Below are positions 30,759 to 40,030 of a stretch of DNA of 64,000 nt, piece after piece; position 1 is the first letter of the stretch, and every line of letters starts with the position of its first letter. The notes under the pieces were generated by a model. It made no database searches. It worked only from the letters and a program-made list of their open reading frames with translations, and was not told where the DNA came from. Location: positions 591,013-655,012 of the forward strand of contig NZ_ACDZ02000014.1 of assembly GCF_000173915.1 (NCBI RefSeq), read 5' to 3'. Origin of the DNA: Gemella haemolysans ATCC 10379 (GTDB lineage Bacteria; Bacillota; Bacilli; Staphylococcales; Gemellaceae). Both the position numbers and the translations under genes were made by a program.

Positions 30759-31625
30759 TTATGCTTTGTTTCTTGAACCGAAGATATCGATTTTTTCGTG
30801 AACCATAGCTTTAATAGCTTCAAATCCAGGGTTTAATAATTTACGAGGGTCAAAACCTTTAGGTTTTTGATCTCCACCTTCTTCAATGTATTTACGTGTA
30901 GCTTCAGCAAACGCTAATTGACATTCAGTGTTAACGTTAACTTTAGATACTCCTAGAGAGATAGCTTTTTGGATTTGGTCAGTTGGGATACCTGAACCAC
31001 CGTGCAATACTAATGGAATTCCACCTGTGATGTTAGAAATTTTTTCTAATGTTTCAAAGCTTAATCCAGCCCAGTTTTCTGGGTATTTACCGTGGATGTT
31101 ACCAATACCTGCTGCTAAGAAGTCAATTCCTAAGTCAGCCATTGTTTTACATTCGTTTGGATCAGCTAATTCACCAGAACCGATAACTCCATCTTCTTCT
31201 CCACCGATTGAACCAACTTCACACTCGATTGATAATCCTTTAGAGTGTGCTAAAGCGATCATTTCTTTAGATTTAGCAATATTTTCTTCGAATGGATAGT
31301 GAGATCCATCGAACATTACTGAACTAAATCCAGCTGCGATAGCTTTTTGAGTTCCTTCGTATGAACCGTGGTCTAAGTGTAATGCAACAGGAACTGTGAT
31401 TTTCATTTCTTCAACCATAGCTGCAACCATAGCTGCAACAGTTCTGAAACCAGTCATGTATTTAACTGCTCCTTCACTTACACCTAAGATAACTGGACTT
31501 TTTGCTTCTTCACAAGCTTCTAAAATAGCTTTTGTCCACTCTAAGTTATTGATGTTGAAATGCCCTACTGCATATCCTTCTTCTCTTGCTTTTACAAGCA
31601 TGTCTTTTGCTGGTACTAAAACCAT
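30759..31625 (-). CDS. fba: Class II fructose-bisphosphate aldolase
   Basis: Zinc-dependent cleavage of fructose-1,6-bisphosphate in glycolysis. The 288-aa length fits the class IIB FbaA-type enzymes. Motifs: VGHFNINNLEWTKAIL near the start, VALHLDHGSYEG (catalytic Asp and zinc His near residue 83), ECEVGSIGGEEDG, and PLVLHGGSGIPTDQI with the second and third zinc ligands. RBS AAGGAGGAC precedes the start. TATAAT lies about 40 bp upstream, with no good -35. Confidence 0.96.
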   Translation of the reverse strand: MVLVPAKDMLVKAREEGYAVGHFNINNLEWTKAILEACEEAKSPVILGVSEGAVKYMTGFRTVAAMVAAMVEEMKITVPVALHLDHGSYEGTQKAIAAGFSSVMFDGSHYPFEENIAKSKEMIALAHSKGLSIECEVGSIGGEEDGVIGSGELADPNECKTMADLGIDFLAAGIGNIHGKYPENWAGLSFETLEKISNITGGIPLVLHGGSGIPTDQIQKAISLGVSKVNVNTECQLAFAEATRKYIEEGGDQKPKGFDPRKLLNPGFEAIKAMVHEKIDIFGSRNKA

Positions 31626-31934
31626 GTTATTTGTCCTCCTTAAATAACTACTAATATATATATTATAATACTACACTTTTTAGAAAAAATAAACTATTTT
31701 ATTCAATAATTTTCAATTATGTATGTTATTAACAAATTTCTTATATATTAATTCCTCTATTCTATGGCATTACAAGGTTTCAGTGATAACGTATACAAGA
31801 TTAATTTAATAGTTTTCTTATTTTTTTATTCTATATTTACGTTAATCTTTTTTCTAAAATTTTTATTTTTTTAATTTTTGAAAAAATAATATTTACATTA
31901 TAAATCTATAATAATACAGAATTAACTTTAAAAA
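31626..31934. other. Non-coding AT-rich stretch upstream of fba
   Basis: About 310 bp between the fba start and the pseudouridine synthase terminator. It is very AT-rich. Apart from a TATAAT at the fba-proximal end I see no gene, strong dyad or repeat in it. Confidence 0.5.
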
Positions 31935-31976
31935 ATCACCTCAAAGTTGGCAACAATTACCAACATTTGAAGTGAT
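31935..31976 (-). terminator. Terminator of the pseudouridine synthase gene
   Basis: The minus-strand stem ATCACTTCAAA with TGTTGG, closed by CCAAC and TTTGAGGTGAT, is followed by TTTTTT, 15 bp past the stop. Confidence 0.9.
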
Positions 31977-31991
31977 ATGTTATAAAATATT

Positions 31992-32891
31992 CTATTTATC
32001 TAATTTAGACATTGTTTCAACCATATATTCTGGTATTTCTGTTTCAAAGTATAGGTGTTCACCTGTAATTGGATGATTGAATTCAATACTTTTCGAATGA
32101 AGTGCCTGTCCATTTGTATTTAAAGTTTTTCTTGGACCATATACTGGATCCCCTACTAATGGGTGGTTAATATATTTCATGTGTACCCTAATTTGGTGAG
32201 TACGTCCAGTTTCTAATTCACATTCAATAAGAGTATATTTCTCAAATCTGTCTATAACCTTAAAGTGTGTAATAGATGGTTTACCTTCATCAATAATAGC
32301 CATTTCTTTGCGTTCTTTTGGATTACGAGCAATCGGTGCATCAATAGTCCCATAGTCGTGCTTAATACTTCCGTGTACTAGAGCGTAATATTTTCTCTTA
32401 ACATCTTTATTCGCAATCATTTCTGATAATTTAACGTGTGCTTTATCATTTTTGGCAACGATTAGTAAACCTGATGTATCTTTATCTATTCTATGAACGA
32501 TACCAGGTCTAATAGTACCGTTAATACTTGAAAGTTCACTGTGGAATAATAAAGCATTAACTAATGTTCCGTCTTTATGTCCTACAGATGGGTGAACAAC
32601 CATACCCTTAGCTTTATTTACAATGATTAAATCATTATCTTCATAGACAATATCCACTGGGATATCTTGTTTTACTACGTCTAACTCTTCAGGTTCTTTG
32701 TAATCGATAGTAATAACATTACCTTCTTTTAACTTATAATTAGTTTTAATATTATTCCCATCTACTTTAATATAACCTTCAGAAATTAAGTTCTGGATAT
32801 TTGTTCTAGAAACATCTGTTAATTCTTGTTGTAAAAATTTATCAATTCTCTCACTTTTCGGTGAAGTATATATAATTTTTTGTGTATCCAT
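31992..32891 (-). CDS. RluD-family 23S rRNA pseudouridine synthase
   Basis: A 299-aa RluA/RluD-type enzyme. The N-terminal S4 RNA-binding domain (RIDKFLQQELTDVSRTNIQ, about residues 15-75) is followed by the catalytic domain with GMVVHPSVGHKDGTLVNALL and the signature GIVHRIDKDTSGLLIVAKND, whose Asp is the nucleophile. The C-terminus has ETGRTHQIRVHMKYINHPLVGDPVYG. It probably modifies 23S rRNA helix 69 like RluD, but the exact site cannot be told from sequence. It is divergent from uvrB. Confidence 0.92.
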   Translation of the reverse strand: MDTQKIIYTSPKSERIDKFLQQELTDVSRTNIQNLISEGYIKVDGNNIKTNYKLKEGNVITIDYKEPEELDVVKQDIPVDIVYEDNDLIIVNKAKGMVVHPSVGHKDGTLVNALLFHSELSSINGTIRPGIVHRIDKDTSGLLIVAKNDKAHVKLSEMIANKDVKRKYYALVHGSIKHDYGTIDAPIARNPKERKEMAIIDEGKPSITHFKVIDRFEKYTLIECELETGRTHQIRVHMKYINHPLVGDPVYGPRKTLNTNGQALHSKSIEFNHPITGEHLYFETEIPEYMVETMSKLDK

Positions 32892-33164
32892 TACTTCCTC
32901 CTTTTTTCATACCTATATTATCTTAACATATACACTGAAAAAAACAAAATAAAATATAGTAGAAATATATAAAATATGATGTTTTATAAATTATTATCAA
33001 CTTCATAAACACAAATTAGTAAATATTAAATAATTTCTTTCACTTCCCCTATTATTCTTTCTATATTATAATATTTAATGAAAGAATTAATTAACCTTTT
33101 GTGTGAGTTATTTTATTTTTACAACATTACTCACAATACTACTATTAAAAAAGGAGTGGATTTT

Positions 33165-35165
33165 TTGGAAATTAATAGATTACATGTTGATTTTGATCTT
33201 CAGAGTAAGTATGATCCTAAAGGCGATCAGATTAATGCGATTGCCGAACTTACGGAAGGTTTAAATAACGGAGAAAAATATCAAACATTACTTGGTGCTA
33301 CTGGTACTGGTAAGACATTTACAATAGCTAACATAGTAAAAAATGTAGGAAAGCCTACCCTAGTTCTGGCTCATAATAAAACATTAGCTGGACAATTATA
33401 CAATGAGCTTAAAGAATTTTTCCCGAATAACCGAGTTGAATACTTTGTTTCATACTATGACTACTTCCAACCAGAGGCATACGTTCCATCTACAGATACA
33501 TATATAGAAAAAGATTCATCTGTGAATGATGAGATAGATAAACTACGACACAGTGCAACATCTTCATTATTCGATCGTGATGATGTTATTATCGTGTCGA
33601 GTGTTAGCTGTATATATGGTCTTGGTTCGCCAGAAGAATATTCATCGCTAGTACTATCTCTACGTGTTGGTGATGAAATTAGTAGAAATAAAATAATGGA
33701 AAAACTAATCAGTATTCAATATATGAGAAATGATATTGAATTTACTCGTGGTAACTTTAGAGTTCGAGGTGATGTTATTGAAATCTTCCCAGCTTCTCGT
33801 AGTGAAAACTCTGTCCGTATAGAGATGTTCGGTGACGAAATTGATCGTATTCGTGAAATTAATCCTTTGACTGGTGAAGTACTAAGTGAACTTGAACATA
33901 TTGCAATATATCCTGCCAGTCACTTCGTTGCTGGTGATGAAAAAACTAAAGAAGCGATTAAGAGAATTCGAGCTGAACTAGAAGAAAGATTAAAAGTTCT
34001 AAATATGGAAAATAAACTTTTAGAAGCTCAACGTCTTGAACAACGTACTAACTATGACCTTGAAATGATGGAAGAAATGGGATTCTGTTCAGGGATAGAG
34101 AACTACTCTCTTCATCTTACACTTCGTGAACCTGGTAGTACTCCATACACACTACTAGATTACTTCCCAGATGATTGGCTACTAGTAGTTGATGAATCAC
34201 ACGTTACCCTTCCTCAGGTTCGTGGTATGTTCAACGGAGATAGAGCACGTAAACAAGTGCTTGTAGACTATGGATTCAGATTACCTACGGCTCTGGATAA
34301 CAGACCTTTGAACTTCGAAGAATTCGAGAAAAAACTTAATCAAGCTATTTTCGTTTCAGCAACACCCGGGGACTTTGAGTTAGAAAACAGTACAAAGATT
34401 ACTGAACAAATCATTCGTCCTACAGGTCTATTAGATCCAATTATCGATATTCGACCTGTTAGTGACCAAGTATTCGATATTACTAAGGAAGCTGAGAAGA
34501 TTATAGCTAAAGGAGAACGTGTACTTATCACTACTCTAACAAAGAAAATGGCAGAGTCTCTGACAGCTTACCTGAAAGAAAATGGATTAAAAGTAGAATA
34601 CTTACACTCTGATATTAAAACATTAGAACGAACAGAGATAATTAGAAATCTTCGACTTGGTAAATTCGATATACTAATAGGTATAAACTTACTACGTGAA
34701 GGTCTAGATATTCCTGAAGTATCGCTTGTTGCTATTTTGGATGCAGATAAAGAAGGATTTTTACGTGGAGATAAAGCCCTTCTTCAAACAATCGGACGTG
34801 CCGCACGTAATGCGAATGGTCGTGTAATAATGTATGCAGATAATATTACTCGAAGTATGAGAAAAGCGATTGATGAGACAAACCGTCGTCGTGAAATTCA
34901 AATGGCATATAACGAGGAACATGGTATTACCCCACAAACTATTATTAAGGATATTCGTGATTCTATCAGTGCTAAGAAAGAAGTCATTAACGATGAAGAA
35001 ATTCTTGAACTTGAAGAAACTACAAATATCAACGATGATAATATTGAGGAACACTTAGCAGAATTAGAACAACAAATGTTCACTGCTGCAGAAAAATTTG
35101 AATTCGAACAAGCTGCAAAACTTCGTGATACTATCGCAGAACTAAAAGAGAAATATAAACTATAG
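33165..35165 (+). CDS. uvrB: UvrABC system protein B
   Basis: Damage-verifying helicase subunit of nucleotide excision repair. I place the start at the TTG at 33165 ([16 protein letters not shown]), which has AAGGAGTGG 7 bp upstream; a more upstream ATG at 33078 would add 29 non-family residues. With this start the protein is 666 aa, as usual. Walker A is [11 protein letters not shown], the beta-hairpin region is [20 protein letters not shown], motif II is [10 protein letters not shown], and the C-terminal UVR domain is [18 protein letters not shown]. No uvrA is adjacent in the window. Confidence 0.95.
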   Translation: MEINRLHVDFDLQSKYDPKGDQINAIAELTEGLNNGEKYQTLLGATGTGKTFTIANIVKNVGKPTLVLAHNKTLAGQLYNELKEFFPNNRVEYFVSYYDYFQPEAYVPSTDTYIEKDSSVNDEIDKLRHSATSSLFDRDDVIIVSSVSCIYGLGSPEEYSSLVLSLRVGDEISRNKIMEKLISIQYMRNDIEFTRGNFRVRGDVIEIFPASRSENSVRIEMFGDEIDRIREINPLTGEVLSELEHIAIYPASHFVAGDEKTKEAIKRIRAELEERLKVLNMENKLLEAQRLEQRTNYDLEMMEEMGFCSGIENYSLHLTLREPGSTPYTLLDYFPDDWLLVVDESHVTLPQVRGMFNGDRARKQVLVDYGFRLPTALDNRPLNFEEFEKKLNQAIFVSATPGDFELENSTKITEQIIRPTGLLDPIIDIRPVSDQVFDITKEAEKIIAKGERVLITTLTKKMAESLTAYLKENGLKVEYLHSDIKTLERTEIIRNLRLGKFDILIGINLLREGLDIPEVSLVAILDADKEGFLRGDKALLQTIGRAARNANGRVIMYADNITRSMRKAIDETNRRREIQMAYNEEHGITPQTIIKDIRDSISAKKEVINDEEILELEETTNINDDNIEEHLAELEQQMFTAAEKFEFEQAAKLRDTIAELKEKYKL

Positions 35166-35175
35166 AATATAAACT

Positions 35176-35225
35176 TATAGAAGTAACCCTATTATTTTGA
35201 CTCATAATAATCCGTTGCTTCTATA
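35176..35225 (+). terminator. uvrB terminator
   Basis: TATAGAAG/CTTCTATA outer arms with an inner ATTATT/AATAAT stem, followed by TTTTTTAT, just after the uvrB stop. Confidence 0.8.
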
Positions 35226-35412
35226 TTTTTTATAAAATTTATTCTATTATACCTTACAAATTTATTCTACTTTTAAATTTTTATGATATAATAAGGTATG
35301 TTAGTTTTTGTATCTTAATCAACAAATTTCGATCATAACTAAATCAAAATATGTATATATTGAAATTTATACATTATAAAAAAATAATTTTTATTTCTTA
35401 GGAGATTTAAAC

Positions 35413-36480
35413 ATGACAAAACAAAATATTGGAATTGTATACGGTGGTAAAAGTGCTGAACACTCTGTGTCACTTCTAACAGCGAAATCAATTATTAACG
35501 CAATAGACAAAGAAAAATACAATGTATTCCCTATCTTTATTTCACTAGAAGGTAACTGGGCACGTGGTGAAAAAATTACATCAGAAATAACTGATCAACA
35601 CGATTTAGTTTTTTCTAACTTTGACAATGATATTAGTGGATTATTATTTGAAGATGGACGTAAATTCGATATCGTCTTCCCTGTTCTACACGGACCAAAT
35701 GGTGAAGATGGAACAATCCAAGGTTTACTAGAAATTATGGATATAGCTTATGTTGGTAACAACGTACTTTCAAGTGCAGCTGGTATGGACAAAGTAGTTA
35801 TGAAGCAATTATTTGCTGCTTATGACCTTCCACAACTTCCATACGTTCACTTTATCGAATACACTTGGAAAAACAAAAAAGAAGCTCTTATCGCTGAAAT
35901 TAATGAAAATCTTAAATATCCTCTATTCGTAAAACCTGCTAACTTAGGTTCTTCAGTTGGTATTAGCCGTTGTAACGATGAGGCTGAATTAGTAAAAGGT
36001 ATCGAAGAAGCCCTTAAATTCGACAAAAAAATCGTTGTTGAACAAGGTGCTGTAGGAGCTAAAGAAATTGAAGTTGCCGTTCTTGGTTACAACGAAGTTA
36101 AGACTACAGATCCTGGTGAAATCGTAAATATTTCTTCAACAGAATTCTACGATTATGAAACTAAATACACAGATGGACAATCTCGTATGGATATTCCAGC
36201 GCCAATCGATACTACTCTATATCCTAAATTCAGAGAAATGGCAGCAACTGCATTCCGTGCAATCAGCGGATCAGGATTAGTACGTGCTGACTTCTTCTAC
36301 ACTAAAGAAGGAGAAATCTTTATTAACGAAGTAAACACAATGCCTGGATTCACTCCATTCTCAATGTTCCCTTCTCTATGGGCAAATATGAACGTGAGTT
36401 ATTCAGAAATTATCGAAGAACTATTCGCACTAGCTGTAGAGCGTTATGAAGATCGTAAAAACTTATTAACTGAAGAATAG
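35413..36480 (+). CDS. ddl: D-alanine-D-alanine ligase
   Basis: Makes the D-Ala-D-Ala dipeptide of peptidoglycan. The 355-aa ATP-grasp protein starts with NIGIVYGGKSAEHSVSLLTAKS, and has FPVLHGPNGEDGTIQGLLE (about residue 93), KPANLGSSVGISRC and EINTMPGFTPFSMFPSLW near the C-terminus. The FxxHG and active-site Tyr/Ser region are consistent with a normal D-Ala-D-Ala enzyme; I cannot exclude D-lactate specificity by eye alone. murF follows 8 bp downstream, the next user of the dipeptide. Confidence 0.95.
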   Translation: MTKQNIGIVYGGKSAEHSVSLLTAKSIINAIDKEKYNVFPIFISLEGNWARGEKITSEITDQHDLVFSNFDNDISGLLFEDGRKFDIVFPVLHGPNGEDGTIQGLLEIMDIAYVGNNVLSSAAGMDKVVMKQLFAAYDLPQLPYVHFIEYTWKNKKEALIAEINENLKYPLFVKPANLGSSVGISRCNDEAELVKGIEEALKFDKKIVVEQGAVGAKEIEVAVLGYNEVKTTDPGEIVNISSTEFYDYETKYTDGQSRMDIPAPIDTTLYPKFREMAATAFRAISGSGLVRADFFYTKEGEIFINEVNTMPGFTPFSMFPSLWANMNVSYSEIIEELFALAVERYEDRKNLLTEE

Positions 36481-36488
36481 GATTAACC

Positions 36489-37850
36489 ATGAAATATTTA
36501 GTTACAGACTTAGAAAAAATATTAAATGCAAAAAAAGCAAATATTACTAGCAATGTAGAAATTACTGGTATCGCTATTGATAGTAGAAAAGTTAAACAAG
36601 GTGACTTATTCATTCCCTTCTTAGGTGAAAATGTCGATGGTCACAACTTTATAGAAAGTGCCTTTGAAAAAGGTGCTGCAGCAAGTTTATCTTTAAAAGA
36701 TGACTTTGTTTCTGAAAATAACATTATCTACGTAAATGATAGTTACGAAGCAATTCAAACTCTAGCAAAACACTATTTAGAAAGTTTAAATGCCAAGACT
36801 ATCGCAATCACAGGTAGTAACGGTAAGACTACTACTAAAGATATTATTACAAGTGTATTATCAACAAAATATAAAGTTCACAAAACACAAGGAAACTTTA
36901 ACAACGAACTTGGTGTACCAATTACTATTCTTGCTGCACCTGAAGACAGTGAAATACTAGTTCTTGAAATGGGGGCTGATGATTTTGGACAACTTGACTT
37001 TTTATCTAAGTTAGTTGAACCTGATTATACAGTAATTACTAATATTGGTGAAAGTCACATTGAATTCTTCAAATCACGCGAAGGAATTGCTAAAGCTAAA
37101 TTCGAAATTACTAATGGTATGAAGAAAGACGGATACTTCGTATATAACGGAGATGAAGTTCTTATAAAAACATTAGTAGATTCTTCAGAAATCAATGCAA
37201 CATCATGTGGTGAAAACAGCTATAACGATATTATTCTAGAGAGCTACACAATTACACGTGATAAAATTGATTTCAAACTTAATATAAGTGATGAACAATA
37301 CTTCACAAAATTAAAAGGAAAACATAATCTATACAACATTATGTTCGCAACAGCAATCGCAAGTAAGATTGGATTAACTAACGAAGAAATCCACAAAGCT
37401 ATTGAAAATACTGTGGAAATAACAGGCATGCGTCTACAAAGTATTCCATACAAAGAGGATTCACTAATAATCAACGATGCATATAACGCTAGCCCTACTT
37501 CTATGAAAGCCGGTGTTGATGTAGTAAGTAGTTATGATGACTTCGATTATAAAACACTTGTTCTAGGAAGTATGTTCGAACTAGGACCTAACGAAGTTAA
37601 CTATCACGGTGAAGTTGGAGAATATATTTCTGAAAACACAAACGATATCGACCTAGTAATCAGCGTTGGTGACCTAGCAGAAAACATTACAAAACAAATT
37701 AAAAACGACAAAATAAAAACACTACATTTCCCTACTACAGCAGAAGTTAGTGAATATCTAAAAAATAACAAACACAAAAACGAAGTTATCTTATTCAAAG
37801 CAAGCCGTTCTATGAAACTAGAGACTATTATTGAAGAGATAACGAAGTAA
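36489..37850 (+). CDS. murF: UDP-MurNAc-tripeptide-D-alanyl-D-alanine ligase
   Basis: Adds D-Ala-D-Ala to the UDP-MurNAc tripeptide in the cytoplasm. The 453-aa Mur ligase has the N-terminal substrate domain (TGIAIDSRKVKQGDLFIPF), the ATP-binding P-loop IAITGSNGKTTTKDI near residue 105, VLEMGADDFGQLDFLSK, and INDAYNASPTSMKAG with the C-terminal domain. It forms an operon with ddl, whose product is its substrate. Confidence 0.96.
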   Translation: MKYLVTDLEKILNAKKANITSNVEITGIAIDSRKVKQGDLFIPFLGENVDGHNFIESAFEKGAAASLSLKDDFVSENNIIYVNDSYEAIQTLAKHYLESLNAKTIAITGSNGKTTTKDIITSVLSTKYKVHKTQGNFNNELGVPITILAAPEDSEILVLEMGADDFGQLDFLSKLVEPDYTVITNIGESHIEFFKSREGIAKAKFEITNGMKKDGYFVYNGDEVLIKTLVDSSEINATSCGENSYNDIILESYTITRDKIDFKLNISDEQYFTKLKGKHNLYNIMFATAIASKIGLTNEEIHKAIENTVEITGMRLQSIPYKEDSLIINDAYNASPTSMKAGVDVVSSYDDFDYKTLVLGSMFELGPNEVNYHGEVGEYISENTNDIDLVISVGDLAENITKQIKNDKIKTLHFPTTAEVSEYLKNNKHKNEVILFKASRSMKLETIIEEITK

Positions 37851-37861
37851 GAGAATATTTA

Positions 37862-37901
37862 AAAGCGTTTACGTTTATTGAGATTAACGTAAATGCTTTT
37901 T
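37862..37901 (+). terminator. murF terminator
   Basis: AAAGCGTTTACGTT and AACGTAAATGCTTT form a stem of about 14 bp, followed by TTTTC. It ends the ddl-murF unit. Confidence 0.9.
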
Positions 37902-37940
37902 TCTTTGTTCTAGCAATAGTTCTACTTGAAATTATGTAAA

Positions 37941-37994
37941 CAAAAATAAGATTATAGATCAAATAACACTCAATGTTATCTCATCAATAATCTT
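37941..37994 (-). terminator. Terminator at the trailer end of the CRISPR array
   Basis: On the minus strand, the direction of pre-crRNA transcription, AAGATTAT and ATAATCTT (37987-37994 and 37948-37955) with an inner ATAACA/TGTTAT stem form a hairpin, followed by ATTTTTGTTT. It begins exactly at the end of the degenerate last repeat. Confidence 0.75.
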
Positions 37995-39869
37995 ATAGTA
38001 TAATCACAAAATTTACATATCTCTCAAACGAAAGATACAATTAGATTACTAACGGATATGTTTGTAGAATTCAAAATTTACATATCTCTCAAACGAAAGA
38101 TACAATTAGATTACTAACGGATATGTTTGTAGAATTCAAAATTTACATATCTCTCAAACTATCATACGTTGGAAATAGAAGATAACATTGTTTTGTAGAA
38201 TTCAAAATTTACATATCTCTCAAACGAATGTTGTAACACTTCTGCCAATCTTGGTGTTTTGTAGAATTCAAAATTTACATATCTCTCAAACTACTCATCT
38301 GGAGTACAGCTTTCATCAAGAGTTTTGTAGAATTCAAAATTTACATATCTCTCAAACTGTACTATTGAGATTATTCATTAAATCATCGTTTTGTAGAATT
38401 CAAAATTTACATATCTCTCAAACTAACTCCTAATCTTTACAACTTCCATAAATGTTTTGTAGAATTCAAAATTTACATATCTCTCAAACAGGAGGTTTAA
38501 CAATGAAATTAAAAATTGCGTTTTGTAGAATTCAAAATTTACATATCTCTCAAACGTATATACTAACGAACCATCAGCTGTATTTGTTTTGTAGAATTCA
38601 AAATTTACATATCTCTCAAACTATGGTGTTAAGTATGCAAACGGGGAATGGTTTTGTAGAATTCAAAATTTATATATCTCTCAAACAACTATCAGACACA
38701 ATAGGGCAAGAGGCTCGTTTTGTAGAATTCAAAATTTACATATCTCTCAAACTTGTTCGGGATGTAATAACGCTCATCAGCGGTTTTGTAGAATTCAAAA
38801 TTTACATATCTCTCAAACTTTGCTGTTCTATCAAACGTTTTTTTCTAGTTTTGTAGAATTCAAAATTTACATATCTCTCAAACGGAAATCTTAGTAAAGA
38901 AAACTTTGAAATGGTTTTGTAGAATTCAAAATTTACATATCTCTCAAACGCAAATTACCACCAACTGTCCAATTAGCCGTTTTGTAGAATTCAAAATTTA
39001 CATATCTCTCAAACAACATGGATCAAGAGTTAAATAATGTCGAAGTTTTGTAGAATTCAAAATTTACATATCTCTCAAACATTCTTGATGTTTGGGGTGG
39101 CGAATATGAGTTTTGTAGAATTCAAAATTTACATATCTCTCAAACAAAGTTTTCGGTACCTTTATTTGTGGCGGTGTTTTGTAGAATTCAAAATTTACAT
39201 ATCTCTCAAACCGGTTGGTGGGATTACATGGTAGACGGTCTGTTTTGTAGAATTCAAAATTTACATATCTCTCAAACATCGAGGGTCGACAAATTAAAAC
39301 TGAAACGTTTTGTAGAATTCAAAATTTACATATCTCTCAAACGTGCTAGATGGAACGATGTAACAAATGCACGTTTTGTAGAATTCAAAATTTGCATATC
39401 TCTCAAACAGCAAAGATAGAGCGAAAATTCGCCGTTTTGTTTTGTAGAATTCAAAATTTACATATCTCTCAAACAATCAAGTGTTCGATGGAAGAAATCT
39501 TGCAGTTTTGTAGAATTCAAAATTTACATATCTCTCAAACATTAATTTAGATGGATGCCAAAATTTATAAGTTTTGTAGAATTCAAAATTTACATATCTC
39601 TCAAACATTGATAGAGTTGAGAGTCTATGTCAGGAAGTTTTGTAGAATTCAAAATTTACATATCTCTCAAACAATGAATTTGAACAGCGTGTAGCTCAGT
39701 TGTTTTGTAGAATTCAAAATTTACATATCTCTCAAACCATCAAATTTACAGACAAACTGTAGGAAATGTTTTGTAGAATTCAAAATTTACATATCTCTCA
39801 AACTCAAAGAGTAACATAATATCCACCTACTTTGTTTTGTAGAATTCAAAATTTACATATCTCTCAAAC
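37994..39869 (-). CRISPR. Type II-A CRISPR array, 29 repeats and 28 spacers
   Basis: A 36-bp repeat, in crRNA orientation (minus strand) starting GTTTGAGAGATATG and ending GAATTCTACAAAAC, recurs every 65-66 bp with 29-30-nt spacers. Repeat starts on the plus axis run from 37994 to 39834. The orientation follows from the type II-A form and the tracrRNA anti-repeat. The leader end is therefore at 39869 and the oldest end at 37994. The oldest repeat (37994-38029) is degenerate over its first 14 plus-strand bases; the next two (38059, 38124) begin TG instead of GT and flank identical spacers. Single-base variants occur at 38651 (TTTATATAT) and 39373 (TTTGCATAT). The frequent short frames across the array are repeat artefacts. 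Confidence 0.99.
38030..38123 (-). repeat. Duplicated spacer-repeat unit at the old end of the array
   Basis: Spacers 38030-38058 and 38095-38123 are identical (29 nt, beginning GAAAGATACAATTAG), and the intervening repeats share the same TG variant. This points to duplication of a 65-bp unit by recombination or slippage and not to two separate acquisitions. Confidence 0.95.
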
Positions 39870-39910
39870 CTCAAATTGAGATTTAGAGAAGAAATTTTGA
39901 ATTTGGGTAT
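39870..39910 (-). promoter_or_regulatory. Short CRISPR leader with ATTTGAG anchoring sequence
   Basis: The seven bases directly before the first repeat on the crRNA strand are ATTTGAG (plus-strand CTCAAAT, 39870-39876), the conserved leader-anchoring sequence that directs type II-A spacer insertion. Only about 41 bp separate the first repeat from the T run of the tracrRNA terminator. No good -35/-10 pair is visible in those 41 bp. Confidence 0.8.
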
Positions 39911-39995
39911 AAAAAAATGGACCGACACCGATCCAGGCCCGAAGGCAATTTAGATAAAATCTTTATTTGAACTTGAATGTAAATTTTGAATCTAC
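39911..39995 (-). ncRNA. tracrRNA
   Basis: On the minus strand an anti-repeat (39965-39995) begins GTAGATTCAAAATTTACAT and pairs with the 3' half of the repeat over 19 bp with one bulged U, then a mismatch bulge, then TCAAAT pairs with GTTTGA. It is followed by a small AGAT-TTT-ATCT nexus-like hairpin, a GCC-TTCG-GGC tetraloop hairpin, and a terminator stem GGATCG/CGGTCC with seven T residues. The predicted length is about 85 nt. It lies between csn2 and the array, in the leader position. Confidence 0.93.
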
Positions 39996-39999
39996 CTAT

Positions 40000-40028
40000 A
40001 TTATACAAGTATTTTCATAAAAATGCAA
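40000..40028 (-). promoter_or_regulatory. tracrRNA promoter
   Basis: Minus-strand TTGCAT (40023-40028) and TATAAT (40000-40005) with exactly 17 nt between them, placed so that transcription would start at about 39993-39996, the first bases of the anti-repeat. The -35 lies 3 bp past the csn2 stop. Confidence 0.88.
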
Positions 40029-40030
40029 TA

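Noticed and set aside
38188..39550. Several open frames across the CRISPR array encoding repeated FCRIQNLHISQT or FVEFKIYISLKQ peptides
   Set aside because: They are translations of the 36-bp repeat in different frames, and the spacer-dependent differences confirm that they are not genes.
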